Shown here piece after piece: positions 54,581-62,387 of a stretch of DNA of 64,000 nt; position 1 is the stretch's first letter, and each line of letters starts with the position of its first letter. Below the pieces are notes generated by a model. It was not told where the DNA came from. It was given only the letters and a program-made list of their open reading frames with translations, and did not search any database. Both the position numbers and the translations under genes were made by a program. This stretch comes from Flectobacillus longus (lineage in GTDB: Bacteria > Bacteroidota > Bacteroidia > Cytophagales > Spirosomataceae), in the NCBI RefSeq assembly GCF_030056705.1, contig NZ_JASHIC010000025.1, positions 1 through 64,000 of the forward strand, given 5' to 3'.

Positions 54581-54626
54581 TGCTTTGGACTTGACCTAAA
54601 ATAAGGATGTAAACAAGTCCAAAGCA
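54581..54626 (-). terminator. Hairpin downstream of nirD
   Basis: A perfect 13-bp stem TGCTTTGGACTTG (54581-54593) with 54614-54626, 20-base loop, 12 bases past the nirD stop. The T-tract is weak, so it may be a leaky terminator or an mRNA-stabilising end before the sensor kinase gene. Confidence 0.6.
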
Positions 54627-54638
54627 GAGAAAAAGGCA

Positions 54639-54995
54639 TCAAATGCCTATATAAACCATTCCGTTTTCGACCTTCACTGGATAGGTCTGAATTTGGTAGT
54701 CATCGCCCGAAAGACAAGCTCCTGATTTTAGGGAAAAAGTCTTTTTATGAAAAGGGCAAGCCACTTTAGGTTCTTGTTCTTCGCCCGCGGAACCAATCAT
54801 ACCTCGTGAAAGCGCCATTTGCTGACGGTGTGGACAAAGATTTTGTGTGGCAAACCATTCGCCTCTTCTTTTGAAATTATAAATAGCGATTTGTTCACCT
54901 TCGATTAGGGCGCAAGCTCCGCCATTTTCGGGTATGTCGGCTTCTGAACATGCCAAATGCCAAACAAGAGTATCTTCTGCTAATATATTGCTCAT
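54639..54995 (-). CDS. nirD: Nitrite reductase small subunit (Rieske-type)
   Basis: 118 residues. It partners NirB in NADH-dependent nitrite reduction to ammonium in the cytoplasm. The Rieske ligands are all present: C-P-H in NLCPHRQQMALSRG and C-P-F-H in VACPFHKKTFSLKSGAC, so a [2Fe-2S] cluster is likely. ends with YQIQTYPVKVENGMVYI. It follows nirB after 61 bases on the same strand. Confidence 0.93.
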   Translation of the reverse strand: MSNILAEDTLVWHLACSEADIPENGGACALIEGEQIAIYNFKRRGEWFATQNLCPHRQQMALSRGMIGSAGEEQEPKVACPFHKKTFSLKSGACLSGDDYQIQTYPVKVENGMVYIGI

Positions 54996-55056
54996 TGTAT
55001 TTGCTTTTTAAGGACTTTGGGCAATAGAAATCTATTGCCTTCGATCAGTTGAATCA

Positions 55057-57567
55057 TTACTTTACCCACTCTGCTGCCTTTATTTGATCACGCATTGGCT
55101 CGAATTTGACATTCGGGTCTTTTACGTGTGGCGCATTAACAAAGTGCGTAAAACGTTTGCGAAGCTCAGGGTTTGTTACTACCTCTTTCCATTCACAACG
55201 ATATGCCTCTACGAGCATATTCATTTCATCTTCAAACTGCTTATTTAAGCCCAATACATCGTCGATTACTACCGCTTTGAGGTAATCCATTCCACCTTCT
55301 AGCTTGTTGAGCCATGTGGCAGTACGAGTCAAAGGTTCTGCCGTTTTGATATAAAACATCAAGAAACGGTCGATGTACTTGATACAAGTTTCTGAGTCGA
55401 TGTCGCTGGCTAATAATAAAGCGTGTTGAGGCTTTACTCCGCCATTGCCACATACATATAAGTTCCAGCCTTTTTCGGTAGCGATAATCCCAAAGTCTTT
55501 TGATTGCGCTTCGGCACATTCGCGTGTACATCCCGAAACAGCAGACTTAAACTTATGAGGTGCTCTTAACCCACGATAACGCTCTTCGATTTCGATGGCA
55601 AAGGATACAGAATCGTGTAATCCAAAACGACACCAAGTAGACCCTACACAAGACTTTACAGTACGTAATGCTTTGCCATAAGCGTGTCCAGACTCAAATC
55701 CTGCATTGACTAATTCTTCCCAAATGGCAGGTAAATCAGATACATGTGCGCCAAAAAGGTCGATACGCTGACCACCTGTGATTTTGGTATAAAGTCCATA
55801 TTTCAGCGCAACTTGTCCGATTACAATCAATTTATCTGGTGTAATTTCTCCGCCAGGAATACGAGGTACAACCGAATAAGTACCATTTTTTTGGATATTA
55901 GCTAAGTAACGGTCGTTCGAATCCTGAATAGTATCATTACCTTTTACCAAAATCATTTCGTTCCATAAACTTGCCAAGATAGAAGCTACAGCAGGCTTAC
56001 AAGTTTCGCAGCCATCGCCATGGCCTAATCCGTCTAAAGCCTCCTCATAGGTTTTATATCCTTTGATTTTGACAAGGTCAAAAAGCTCTTGACGTGTATA
56101 ATCAAAGTGTTCGCAGATAATATTGCGGATATACACCCCTTGGCTTTTCATGGTTTCGTTGATGAGGTCTTTGACCATCGGTACACAACCACCACAACCA
56201 GTACCAGCTTTAGTACATTTTTTAATAGCGTCAAGCGTATTATTTCCTGCCAAAACTTCTCCACAGATTTGTCCTTTCGATATAGCTTCACATGAACAAA
56301 TCAAAGCGTCGTCTGGCAATGCCATTACACCTGCACCTGATTCTTCCTTACCTCCACGAGCTCCAAGCATCAAATCTTCAGGGTCGGGAGGAAGAATAGT
56401 TTGATTTTTGACATTTTGCAAAAGCATATTGTATTGCTCTGCATCGCCAATCAAAATCCCTCCGAGCAAGTATTTACCATCGTTCGAGACATTGATTCTT
56501 TTATAAATACCTTTAGCAGAATTTTCGTAAACAATAGTCTGGCAATTTGGTTCTTGGATAAAAGCATCGCCAAAACTTGCTACATCTACCCCAATCAATT
56601 TGAGTTTGGTAGACATATCAAACGGTTTGAATGACTTTTCTTTATCCTTTACCAATTGATTTACTACTACATCTGCCATTTCATAGCCTGGCGCTACCAA
56701 GCCATATATCATGTGATGTGCCAAAGCACATTCGCCAATAGCATAAATATTTGGATCTGAAGTCTGCAAATAATCATTTACAATCACACCTCCACGAACA
56801 CCCACTTCTAATCCTGCAATACGAGCCACTTCGTCGCGAGGTTTGATACCCGCCGAAATCACTAACATATCTACTTCCAATTCTAGTCCGTCGGCAAAGA
56901 GCATTGAAGAGATAGCGCCATTACCACGAATTTCTTGGGTGTTTCTATTCAAATGAATCTTCAAGCCTAATTCTTCTAACTTAGACTGAAGCATTTTTGA
57001 GCCTGCATCATCTACTTGGCGAGGCATTAGCCTTGGCGCAAACTCGATTACATGCGTTTCTTCCAATCCTAAATCGAGCAAAGCCTTTGCTGCTTCAAGC
57101 CCTAACAAACCACCACCGATAACCGCACCTTTTTTCGCTTTTTTGGCGTGATTCTGCATCATGTCCAAATCTTCGATAGTACGATAAACAAATACTCCGT
57201 CTTTTTCAACGCCAGGAATCGGAGGCACAAAAGCCGCCGAACCAGTGGCTAATACTAAATAATCATACATCTCGACCAAACCATGGTGCGAGCGAACCGT
57301 CTTGGCATCTCTATCGATGTCCACGATTGGGTCAGAAAGGTGAAGTGTTATACCATTTTCGGCATACCAACTTGCAGGAGCCATTGTCAAGTCTTCTACT
57401 GTTTTACCAGCGAAGTATGCAGACAAATGAACACGGTCGTAAGCTGGACGAATTTCTTCGCCAAATACAACTAGATCAAACTCCTGAGCGGTGTCTTTAG
57501 TAATAAGTTTTTCACAAAACTTATACCCCACCATGCCGTTCCCCACTACGACAATTTTCTTTTTCAT
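55057..57567 (-). CDS. nirB: NADH-dependent nitrite reductase large subunit
   Basis: 836 residues. FAD/NAD domains at about 1-310 (VVGNGMVGYKFCEKL, LATGSAAFVPPIPGV, GAVIGGGLLGLEAAKAL). Two BFD-like [2Fe-2S] regions at about 420-470 (CSCEAISKGQICG...GTGCGGC) and 490-545 (CEHFDYTRQEL...GDGCETCKP). Nitrite/sulfite reductase half-domains follow. The siroheme-[4Fe-4S] ligands are SCVGSTWC (about 640-647) and GCTREC (about 680-684), with WNLYVCGNGG after. It reduces nitrite to ammonium with NADH. Predicted promoter at 57852-57884. Confidence 0.96.
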   Translation of the reverse strand: MKKKIVVVGNGMVGYKFCEKLITKDTAQEFDLVVFGEEIRPAYDRVHLSAYFAGKTVEDLTMAPASWYAENGITLHLSDPIVDIDRDAKTVRSHHGLVEMYDYLVLATGSAAFVPPIPGVEKDGVFVYRTIEDLDMMQNHAKKAKKGAVIGGGLLGLEAAKALLDLGLEETHVIEFAPRLMPRQVDDAGSKMLQSKLEELGLKIHLNRNTQEIRGNGAISSMLFADGLELEVDMLVISAGIKPRDEVARIAGLEVGVRGGVIVNDYLQTSDPNIYAIGECALAHHMIYGLVAPGYEMADVVVNQLVKDKEKSFKPFDMSTKLKLIGVDVASFGDAFIQEPNCQTIVYENSAKGIYKRINVSNDGKYLLGGILIGDAEQYNMLLQNVKNQTILPPDPEDLMLGARGGKEESGAGVMALPDDALICSCEAISKGQICGEVLAGNNTLDAIKKCTKAGTGCGGCVPMVKDLINETMKSQGVYIRNIICEHFDYTRQELFDLVKIKGYKTYEEALDGLGHGDGCETCKPAVASILASLWNEMILVKGNDTIQDSNDRYLANIQKNGTYSVVPRIPGGEITPDKLIVIGQVALKYGLYTKITGGQRIDLFGAHVSDLPAIWEELVNAGFESGHAYGKALRTVKSCVGSTWCRFGLHDSVSFAIEIEERYRGLRAPHKFKSAVSGCTRECAEAQSKDFGIIATEKGWNLYVCGNGGVKPQHALLLASDIDSETCIKYIDRFLMFYIKTAEPLTRTATWLNKLEGGMDYLKAVVIDDVLGLNKQFEDEMNMLVEAYRCEWKEVVTNPELRKRFTHFVNAPHVKDPNVKFEPMRDQIKAAEWVK

Positions 57568-57851
57568 TTGATGGTTATTTATAGGATGATAAATGCTTGA
57601 TTACTGATTCATATAGATACCCTCATTAGGTGTGAGTATCTTTACTCTATTTAAGCCGTTGTGAAGTTTGTCTTTAAAAAAGCTAGGTATTTTCTACCAA
57701 TTAGTAATAAATACTCAGATAGTGTATGGTAAATAGAGAATGTGTAATTAGTTATTTATCACTATAAATACTAAATAAAAAATTGAATCTAATTGTATTA
57801 ATTCTATAACAAATTTATTCATTTTTTCCCACAACCCCTCGATTTATGTAT

Positions 57852-57884
57852 CAAATTTAAACCTATTTTTATTGATTTTGCAAA
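57852..57884 (-). promoter_or_regulatory. Predicted nirB promoter
   Basis: On the minus strand TTTG (57881-57884), 21 bases, TAAATTTG (57852-57859), an exact -7 match. The leader to nirB would be about 280 bases and very AT-rich. An alternative TAAATTTG at 57810-57817 has no -33 partner. Confidence 0.5.
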
Positions 57885-57914
57885 TTTTTTCAAAAAAATA
57901 CCTAAAATTTTAAC

Positions 57915-57951
57915 TTAAATTTTGAATTTAAACATTTTTATGCCATTTTTG
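57915..57951 (+). promoter_or_regulatory. Predicted cobA promoter with overlapping dyad
   Basis: TTTG at 57921-57924, 19 bases, CATTTTTG at 57944-57951. A perfect dyad TTAAATT-TTG-AATTTAA (57915-57931) covers the -33 box, a plausible operator. The two divergent promoters of nirB and cobA are about 37 bases apart at their -33 boxes, so one regulator could serve both. Confidence 0.5.
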
Positions 57952-58011
57952 TATCGGAATCACAACTGAGTAGTTTCAATCATAAGCAAAAATATCAAAA
58001 ACGGATACAAT

Positions 58012-58779
58012 ATGAATATTCCAAGAATAAGTTTGATTGGAGCTGGCCCAGGTGATATAGAGTTAATTACTCTAAAAGGCATCAAAGCAATAGAGTCAGC
58101 AGATGTTATTCTATATGATGCCTTAGCAAATGAAGAACTTTTGGCGTATGCCAAGCCCGAAGCAATAAAAGTATATGTAGGAAAACGCTTAGGTAAATAT
58201 GTTTATACGCAAGAGCAGATCAATTATCAGATAGTACAATTGGCACTTGAATATGGACATGTAGTAAGACTCAAAGGTGGCGATCCTTTTGTTTTTGGAA
58301 GAGGGTTTGAAGAAATAGAATATGTTCGTTCATTTAATATTCCTTGTGAAGTGATTTCGGGTGTTACTTCTGCCATTGCGGCGCCAGCTTCGGTAGGAAT
58401 TCCAGTTACAACGAGAGGATATGCTGAAAGTTTTTGGGTAATTACTGGCACGACCAAAACAGGCGAACTTTCAAATGATATTAAACTAGCGGCACAGTCA
58501 ACCGCAACGGTGGTAGTGCTTATGGGTATGAGTAAACTAGAACAGATTTGTGATATTTTTACTGACTACCAAAAACAAGATACGCCAGTAGCAATAGTTC
58601 AAAACGGCACACGTGACAACGCCAAGTACCTTGTCGGAACTATTGAAGATATTGTCTCAAAAGTAAAAACTAAAAAACTCAGCAATCCAGCAGTGATTGT
58701 CATTGGCGAAGTGGTAAGTCTTCATCCAGAGTTTATAGAAACTTACCTAAAAGAAGAAATTAGAACGATGCGTGGTTGA
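58012..58779 (+). CDS. cobA: Uroporphyrinogen-III C-methyltransferase
   Basis: 255 residues. SUMT adds two methyl groups to uroporphyrinogen III to give precorrin-2, the first dedicated step to siroheme, the cofactor of NirB. Family motifs: LIGAGPGDIELITLKG near the start, LYDALAN, YVGKRLGK, VRLKGGDPFVFGRGFEE, VISGVTSAIAAPASVGIPVTTRG and VVVLMGMSKLEQI. No CysG dehydrogenase/chelatase domain is fused, so those steps are elsewhere. Divergent from nirB. Confidence 0.95.
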   Translation: MNIPRISLIGAGPGDIELITLKGIKAIESADVILYDALANEELLAYAKPEAIKVYVGKRLGKYVYTQEQINYQIVQLALEYGHVVRLKGGDPFVFGRGFEEIEYVRSFNIPCEVISGVTSAIAAPASVGIPVTTRGYAESFWVITGTTKTGELSNDIKLAAQSTATVVVLMGMSKLEQICDIFTDYQKQDTPVAIVQNGTRDNAKYLVGTIEDIVSKVKTKKLSNPAVIVIGEVVSLHPEFIETYLKEEIRTMRG

Positions 58780-58927
58780 GGTCATTTTATTAGAACGTAA
58801 TCAAACACTATATAAAACAAAAAGAGGTTTCAATGAAATTTCAGCGAAACCGTTCCACTAATTACCTTGATAAATTAGACTACTTCATTTTTCATCAACA
58901 CTCTCAAAATTAGATAATCTTATACCC

Positions 58928-58980
58928 TGCCCAATTTCTGGGCACTTTAGTTCTTTATTTCCCTTCAACAGTTTGTTGAA
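58928..58980 (+). promoter_or_regulatory. Two stem-loops upstream of the narK hexaloops
   Basis: TGCCCA (58928-58933) pairs with 58939-58944 around ATTTC, and TTCAACA (58964-58970) pairs with 58974-58980 around GTT. With the two hexaloops after them these form four consecutive hairpins in the 140 bases before narK. The first may instead be a terminator for cobA. Confidence 0.5.
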
Positions 58981-58986
58981 AATGGT

Positions 58987-59004
58987 CATTCGTGGGGGCG
59001 AATG
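58987..59004 (+). promoter_or_regulatory. TGGGGG hexaloop hairpin 1 in the narK leader
   Basis: CATTCG (58987-58992), loop TGGGGG (58993-58998), CGAATG (58999-59004): six perfect pairs. First of four such loops in front of nitrate-uptake genes. Confidence 0.7.
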
Positions 59005-59021
59005 TAAAACCATCTGTAGTT

Positions 59022-59039
59022 TGGTTGTGGGGGCAATCA
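59022..59039 (+). promoter_or_regulatory. TGGGGG hexaloop hairpin 2 in the narK leader
   Basis: TGGTTG (59022-59027), loop TGGGGG (59028-59033), CAATCA (59034-59039): six pairs, one a G-T. It ends 24 bases before the narK ATG and is followed by TTTTA. With hairpin 1 it makes a tandem 17 bases apart. Confidence 0.7.
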
Positions 59040-59063
59040 TTTTACTGAAATCAGGAATAAACT

Positions 59064-60374
59064 ATGTTATCGCAAAACTCTGTATCAAGCAAGGCTCCAT
59101 TGGAGGTCTTGAATGTATTTTCATTGAAAGGAATCCAGATGAAAACCTTTCATATTACATGGATTACTTTTTTCTTCTGTTTTTTTGGTTGGTTTGGCAT
59201 TGCGCCATTGATGAAAATCATCAAAGATGACTTAGGGCTTACCAAAGCTCAAATTGGTAATGTCATGATTGCGTCGGTTTCAGCAACGATTTTTGCTCGC
59301 TTGATTATCGGACGTTTATGCGACACGTTAGGTCCACGTTTGACTTACACTGGTTTACTTATCTTAGGCTCAATTCCTGTTATCGGTATCGGATTGTCAA
59401 ATAGCTACGAAAGCTTCTTATTGTTTCGTCTTGCTATTGGTGTTATCGGCGCATCATTTGTGATTACTCAATACCATACTTCTATGATGTTTGCACCTAA
59501 AATTAAAGGAACTGCAAACGCCGTTGCTGGAGGCTGGGGCAACTTGGGAGGCGGTATCACAAACATGGTTATGCCTTTGATATTTGCTGCTTTTGTAGGG
59601 GCAGGTTATACCAAACCAGAGGCTTGGAGAATAGCCATGATGATTCCTGGGGTAATTTTATTGGTAATGGCATTTGTGTATTTCCGTTTTACGAAAGACA
59701 CGCCAGCAGGTAATTTTTCAGAAATTACTCGCCAACAGCAAACAAAAGGTTCATTCTGGGCAGCAGCCTCTGATTTTCGTACATGGATTTTGTTTTTGGC
59801 GTATGGAGCTTGTTTTGGCATCGAAATTACGTTCGACAATGTAGCCGCTTTATACTTTTCAGAATACTTCAAATGTGATTTGGCAACAGCAGGCTTATTG
59901 GCAGGTATCTTCGGATTCATGAACTTGTTTGCCAGAGCCATAGGAGGCATCGTAGCCGACAAAGTAGGTGCTAAAATGGGAATGCGTGGTAAAGGTTGGT
60001 TATTGGCAGGACTATTGACGCTGGAAGGTATAGGTATTGTTCTCTTTGCTCAAACTAATTCATTAGCTATGGCAGTGGTCGCGATGTTAGGCTTTGCTTT
60101 CTTCTTGAAAATGGCAAACGGAGCCACTTATGCAATCGTACCTTTTATTGATTCAAAAAATGTAGGATCTGTTTCAGGAATCGTAGGTGCTGGTGGCAAC
60201 CTTGGTGGTGTGCTAGCAGGCTTTTTGTTCAAATCTGAAAACATTACTTATAACCAAGCATTCTTCTATATCGGTTTGGTGGTAGGCGCTATTGGCTTAG
60301 TGGTAGCCATAAGTCGTTTCGAAAAACAATCACAAACTTCAGAGAAATTACAGTTAGAACCAGAAATGGCTTAA
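59064..60374 (+). CDS. narK: Nitrate/nitrite transporter, NarK type
   Basis: 436 residues, MFS with 12 helices. Start ATG 59064 (AGGAA seven bases upstream) is kept because the stretch LNVFSLKGIQMKTFHITW ahead of the first helix seems to belong to the family; an ATG at 59139 is the alternative. Nitrate signatures are GGWGNLGGGITNMVMP and GAGGNLGGVLAGFLF, and helix 1 FFCFFGWFGIAPLMK has the NarK pattern. Inner membrane; imports nitrate and/or exchanges nitrite. The leader carries two TGGGGG hairpins. Confidence 0.93.
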   Translation: MLSQNSVSSKAPLEVLNVFSLKGIQMKTFHITWITFFFCFFGWFGIAPLMKIIKDDLGLTKAQIGNVMIASVSATIFARLIIGRLCDTLGPRLTYTGLLILGSIPVIGIGLSNSYESFLLFRLAIGVIGASFVITQYHTSMMFAPKIKGTANAVAGGWGNLGGGITNMVMPLIFAAFVGAGYTKPEAWRIAMMIPGVILLVMAFVYFRFTKDTPAGNFSEITRQQQTKGSFWAAASDFRTWILFLAYGACFGIEITFDNVAALYFSEYFKCDLATAGLLAGIFGFMNLFARAIGGIVADKVGAKMGMRGKGWLLAGLLTLEGIGIVLFAQTNSLAMAVVAMLGFAFFLKMANGATYAIVPFIDSKNVGSVSGIVGAGGNLGGVLAGFLFKSENITYNQAFFYIGLVVGAIGLVVAISRFEKQSQTSEKLQLEPEMA

Positions 60375-60390
60375 TAAGATCTAAGTTGTG

Positions 60391-60475
60391 AGGCAATAGG
60401 CATTAGGCAAATAGTTTTAAAATATTTTTAATAACCACAAATATATTTTTGCTGAAAGCCGAAAGCTTAATGGCT
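60391..60475. repeat. Family B repeat, copy 4
   Basis: 'aggcaataggcattaggcaaatag' to 'tgctgaaagccgaaagcttaatggct', as in copy 1, after the narK stop. The remainder of the gap to the porin gene holds the hexaloop hairpin. Confidence 0.55.
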
Positions 60476-60533
60476 AGATTTAATTTTGTCCATCTACTTC
60501 TCATCTATTTTTCTTTTAAAACAAACAAAAAAA

Positions 60534-60562
60534 CCCGAATGAGATGGGGGTCTCGATTCGGG
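60534..60562 (+). promoter_or_regulatory. TGGGGG hexaloop hairpin in the porin leader
   Basis: Stem of 11 pairs: 60534-60544 (CCCGAATGAGA) with 60551-60562, one bulged G at 60555, loop TGGGGG at 60545-60550. It ends 47 bases before the ATG. Preceded by an A-rich run, so on the minus strand it also looks like a terminator, yet no minus-strand gene ends here. Confidence 0.72.
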
Positions 60563-60609
60563 CGAAAATCGCAAAACTCTGTTAAAATCTTACAATCAGC
60601 TACAAAAGT

Positions 60610-62142
60610 ATGAAAAAAACTTACAAAATCAAGGCTGCTTTAGCCTTATTGGTGGGGGTTTCTACTCACTTTGTGTCGAAGGCACAATTCACTCTTCAAG
60701 GTCAAGTTAGAACTCGTACTGAAGTTCGTAATGGACTAGGCAATTTAGTACCGACAGGTTCAGATGCTGCGGCATTTACCTCTCAACGTACTCGTTTGAT
60801 TTTTGGATACAAATGGGATCGAGTAACATTTGGAGCTACCGTTCAGGACATCCGCGTATGGGGACAAGATGCCTCAACTATTTCGAATAATGACGGAAAT
60901 CGTTTGATGTTACATGAAGGATGGGCTGAGGTAACCTTAGCTAACAAAGCTGATACTACCATCAAATTCAAGGCAGTTGATCAACTTTCAATCAAAATTG
61001 GTCGCCAAGAATTAAGTTATGACGATGTAAGATTAATAGGAAATTTGGATTGGTTGCAACAGGGTCGTCGTCACGACATGGTATTACTTAAGGGAATGCA
61101 CTCAGGTTGGCAGTTTGATGTTGGTTATGCTTTTAACCAAAACTCCGATGCTTTTAATACAACGGGAACAATTTATACGCCTGCCAACACACCACAGTAT
61201 ATGCCCAATTCGAAAGGCGCTTTGGTAGCAGTACCCGCAGGAACGATTCCAAACGGAGCAGTATTTACGAGTAACCCAAGTACCAACGGTGCGACGCAAG
61301 ATTACAAATCATTCAAAAGCGTATATATATCACGTAAGTTTAACCAGACCAAGTTTTCAGGATTATTCTTCAATGATGATTTTGGAAAATACAAGATGGA
61401 TACCTTGGTTGGAAACAGTACGACAGGGTATTTATATGGAAAAGATTTTAGAGGACAAAAAGGGGTAAACAGTCGTGTAACCTACGGTTTGATGATTAAC
61501 CATACTTTGGGCAATGCTTCAGGATTTGGTAAAATTGCTTTCCAAGGTGCGTATTATGCCCAAAAAGGCAAAAATCGTGACGGGGTAGACATGGATGCTT
61601 ATCACTACACACTTTCGGCAACTTATCAAAAAGGCAAATGGGCTTTTACGCCAGGATATGATGTTCTTTCAGGAAATGATGCGGTAAATCCTAATGGCAA
61701 AGACAATCGCTTCGACCCACTTTATGGAACGCCACACCGTCACTGGGGCTATATGGATTATTTTTATGTAGGTACAGGTGCACCAGCAGGAGGCTTGAAC
61801 AATGCTTATTTCAAAGTAAAATATACAACCAATGTGTTAACGGTTGGCTTGGATTATCACTCATTTGCCTTAAATAAAGCTATGGTAAAAACAGGTTCTG
61901 ATGGTATCAAAAGCACAATTAACAACCAACTGGGTACTGAGTTAGACTTTACGTTGAATTATAACATGAACAAGTTTACCAATATCGAACTAGGCTATTC
62001 AATCATGAATGCAACGGACAGTATGCCAATTGCCAAAGCACAAAGTGCAACAGCAACTTACGACAAAACAGGCACATGGTTTTATGCGATGATTAACATT
62101 CGTCCAGATTTCTTTTACTCAAAACCAGTAGCGTTAAGGTAG
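60610..62142 (+). CDS. Alginate-export-family outer-membrane porin
   Basis: 510 residues with signal peptide MKKTYKIKAALALLVGVSTHFVSKA. It opens QFTLQGQVRTRTEVRNGLG, and has the family features RTRLIFGYKWDRVTFGATVQDIRVWGQ, KIGRQELSYDDVRLIGNLDWLQQGRRHDMV and FDPLYGTPHRHWGYMDYF, ending IRPDFFYSKPVALR. 'Alginate export' is the Pfam name; the position between narK and nrtA, and the shared hexaloop leader, point to nitrate or nitrite passage across the outer membrane. That role is inference. Confidence 0.88.
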   Translation: MKKTYKIKAALALLVGVSTHFVSKAQFTLQGQVRTRTEVRNGLGNLVPTGSDAAAFTSQRTRLIFGYKWDRVTFGATVQDIRVWGQDASTISNNDGNRLMLHEGWAEVTLANKADTTIKFKAVDQLSIKIGRQELSYDDVRLIGNLDWLQQGRRHDMVLLKGMHSGWQFDVGYAFNQNSDAFNTTGTIYTPANTPQYMPNSKGALVAVPAGTIPNGAVFTSNPSTNGATQDYKSFKSVYISRKFNQTKFSGLFFNDDFGKYKMDTLVGNSTTGYLYGKDFRGQKGVNSRVTYGLMINHTLGNASGFGKIAFQGAYYAQKGKNRDGVDMDAYHYTLSATYQKGKWAFTPGYDVLSGNDAVNPNGKDNRFDPLYGTPHRHWGYMDYFYVGTGAPAGGLNNAYFKVKYTTNVLTVGLDYHSFALNKAMVKTGSDGIKSTINNQLGTELDFTLNYNMNKFTNIELGYSIMNATDSMPIAKAQSATATYDKTGTWFYAMINIRPDFFYSKPVALR

Positions 62143-62259
62143 TTTTGAGTGGTGAGTTGTGAATGGTGAGTTGTGAATGATGAAAGTAAACATCAAGCTA
62201 TCAACACTCTAAACTCCATATCATTTAGACTTAATTCCATAGTTTCACTCATAATATGT

Positions 62260-62300
62260 AACCACTTTGTGCCTATGTGCCTATTCACTTTGTGCCTTTT
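62260..62300. repeat. Family C 'CTTTGTGCC' words
   Basis: Three words 'actttgtgcctatgtgcc' and 'cactttgtgcctttt', the best case of this family in the window. Just upstream (62146-62180) are direct copies of 'gtgagttgtgaatg'. Together they lie between the porin stop and the nrtA leader. Confidence 0.45.
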
Positions 62301-62331
62301 AACTGACTTACTAATTTTTCATTATACAACT

Positions 62332-62361
62332 TCCTTAGACTGATGGGGGTCGGACTAAGGA
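62332..62361 (+). promoter_or_regulatory. TGGGGG hexaloop hairpin in the nrtA leader
   Basis: Stem 62332-62343 with 62350-62361: seven outer pairs (TCCTTAG/CTAAGGA), one A-A mismatch, four inner pairs (CTGA/TCGG with one G-T), loop TGGGGG at 62344-62349. It ends 26 bases before the nrtA ATG, close to the 24 bases in narK. Confidence 0.72.
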
Positions 62362-62387
62362 TAGTTTTAAACTATTTCATAATCGTT

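Noticed and set aside
55900-55930. tRNA T-arm-like 'gttcgaatcc'
   Set aside because: It lies inside nirB and no cloverleaf can be drawn around it. No tRNA was found in the window.
58987-59039. Canonical ANTAR target RNA
   Set aside because: The tandem hexaloops fit the plan, but the loop is UGGGGG while ANTAR loops have A at position 1. No ANTAR gene is in the window and no overlapping terminator is seen.
58987-62361. G-quadruplex
   Set aside because: Each site has one run of five G, with only two runs in the narK leader. Four runs are not available within any leader.
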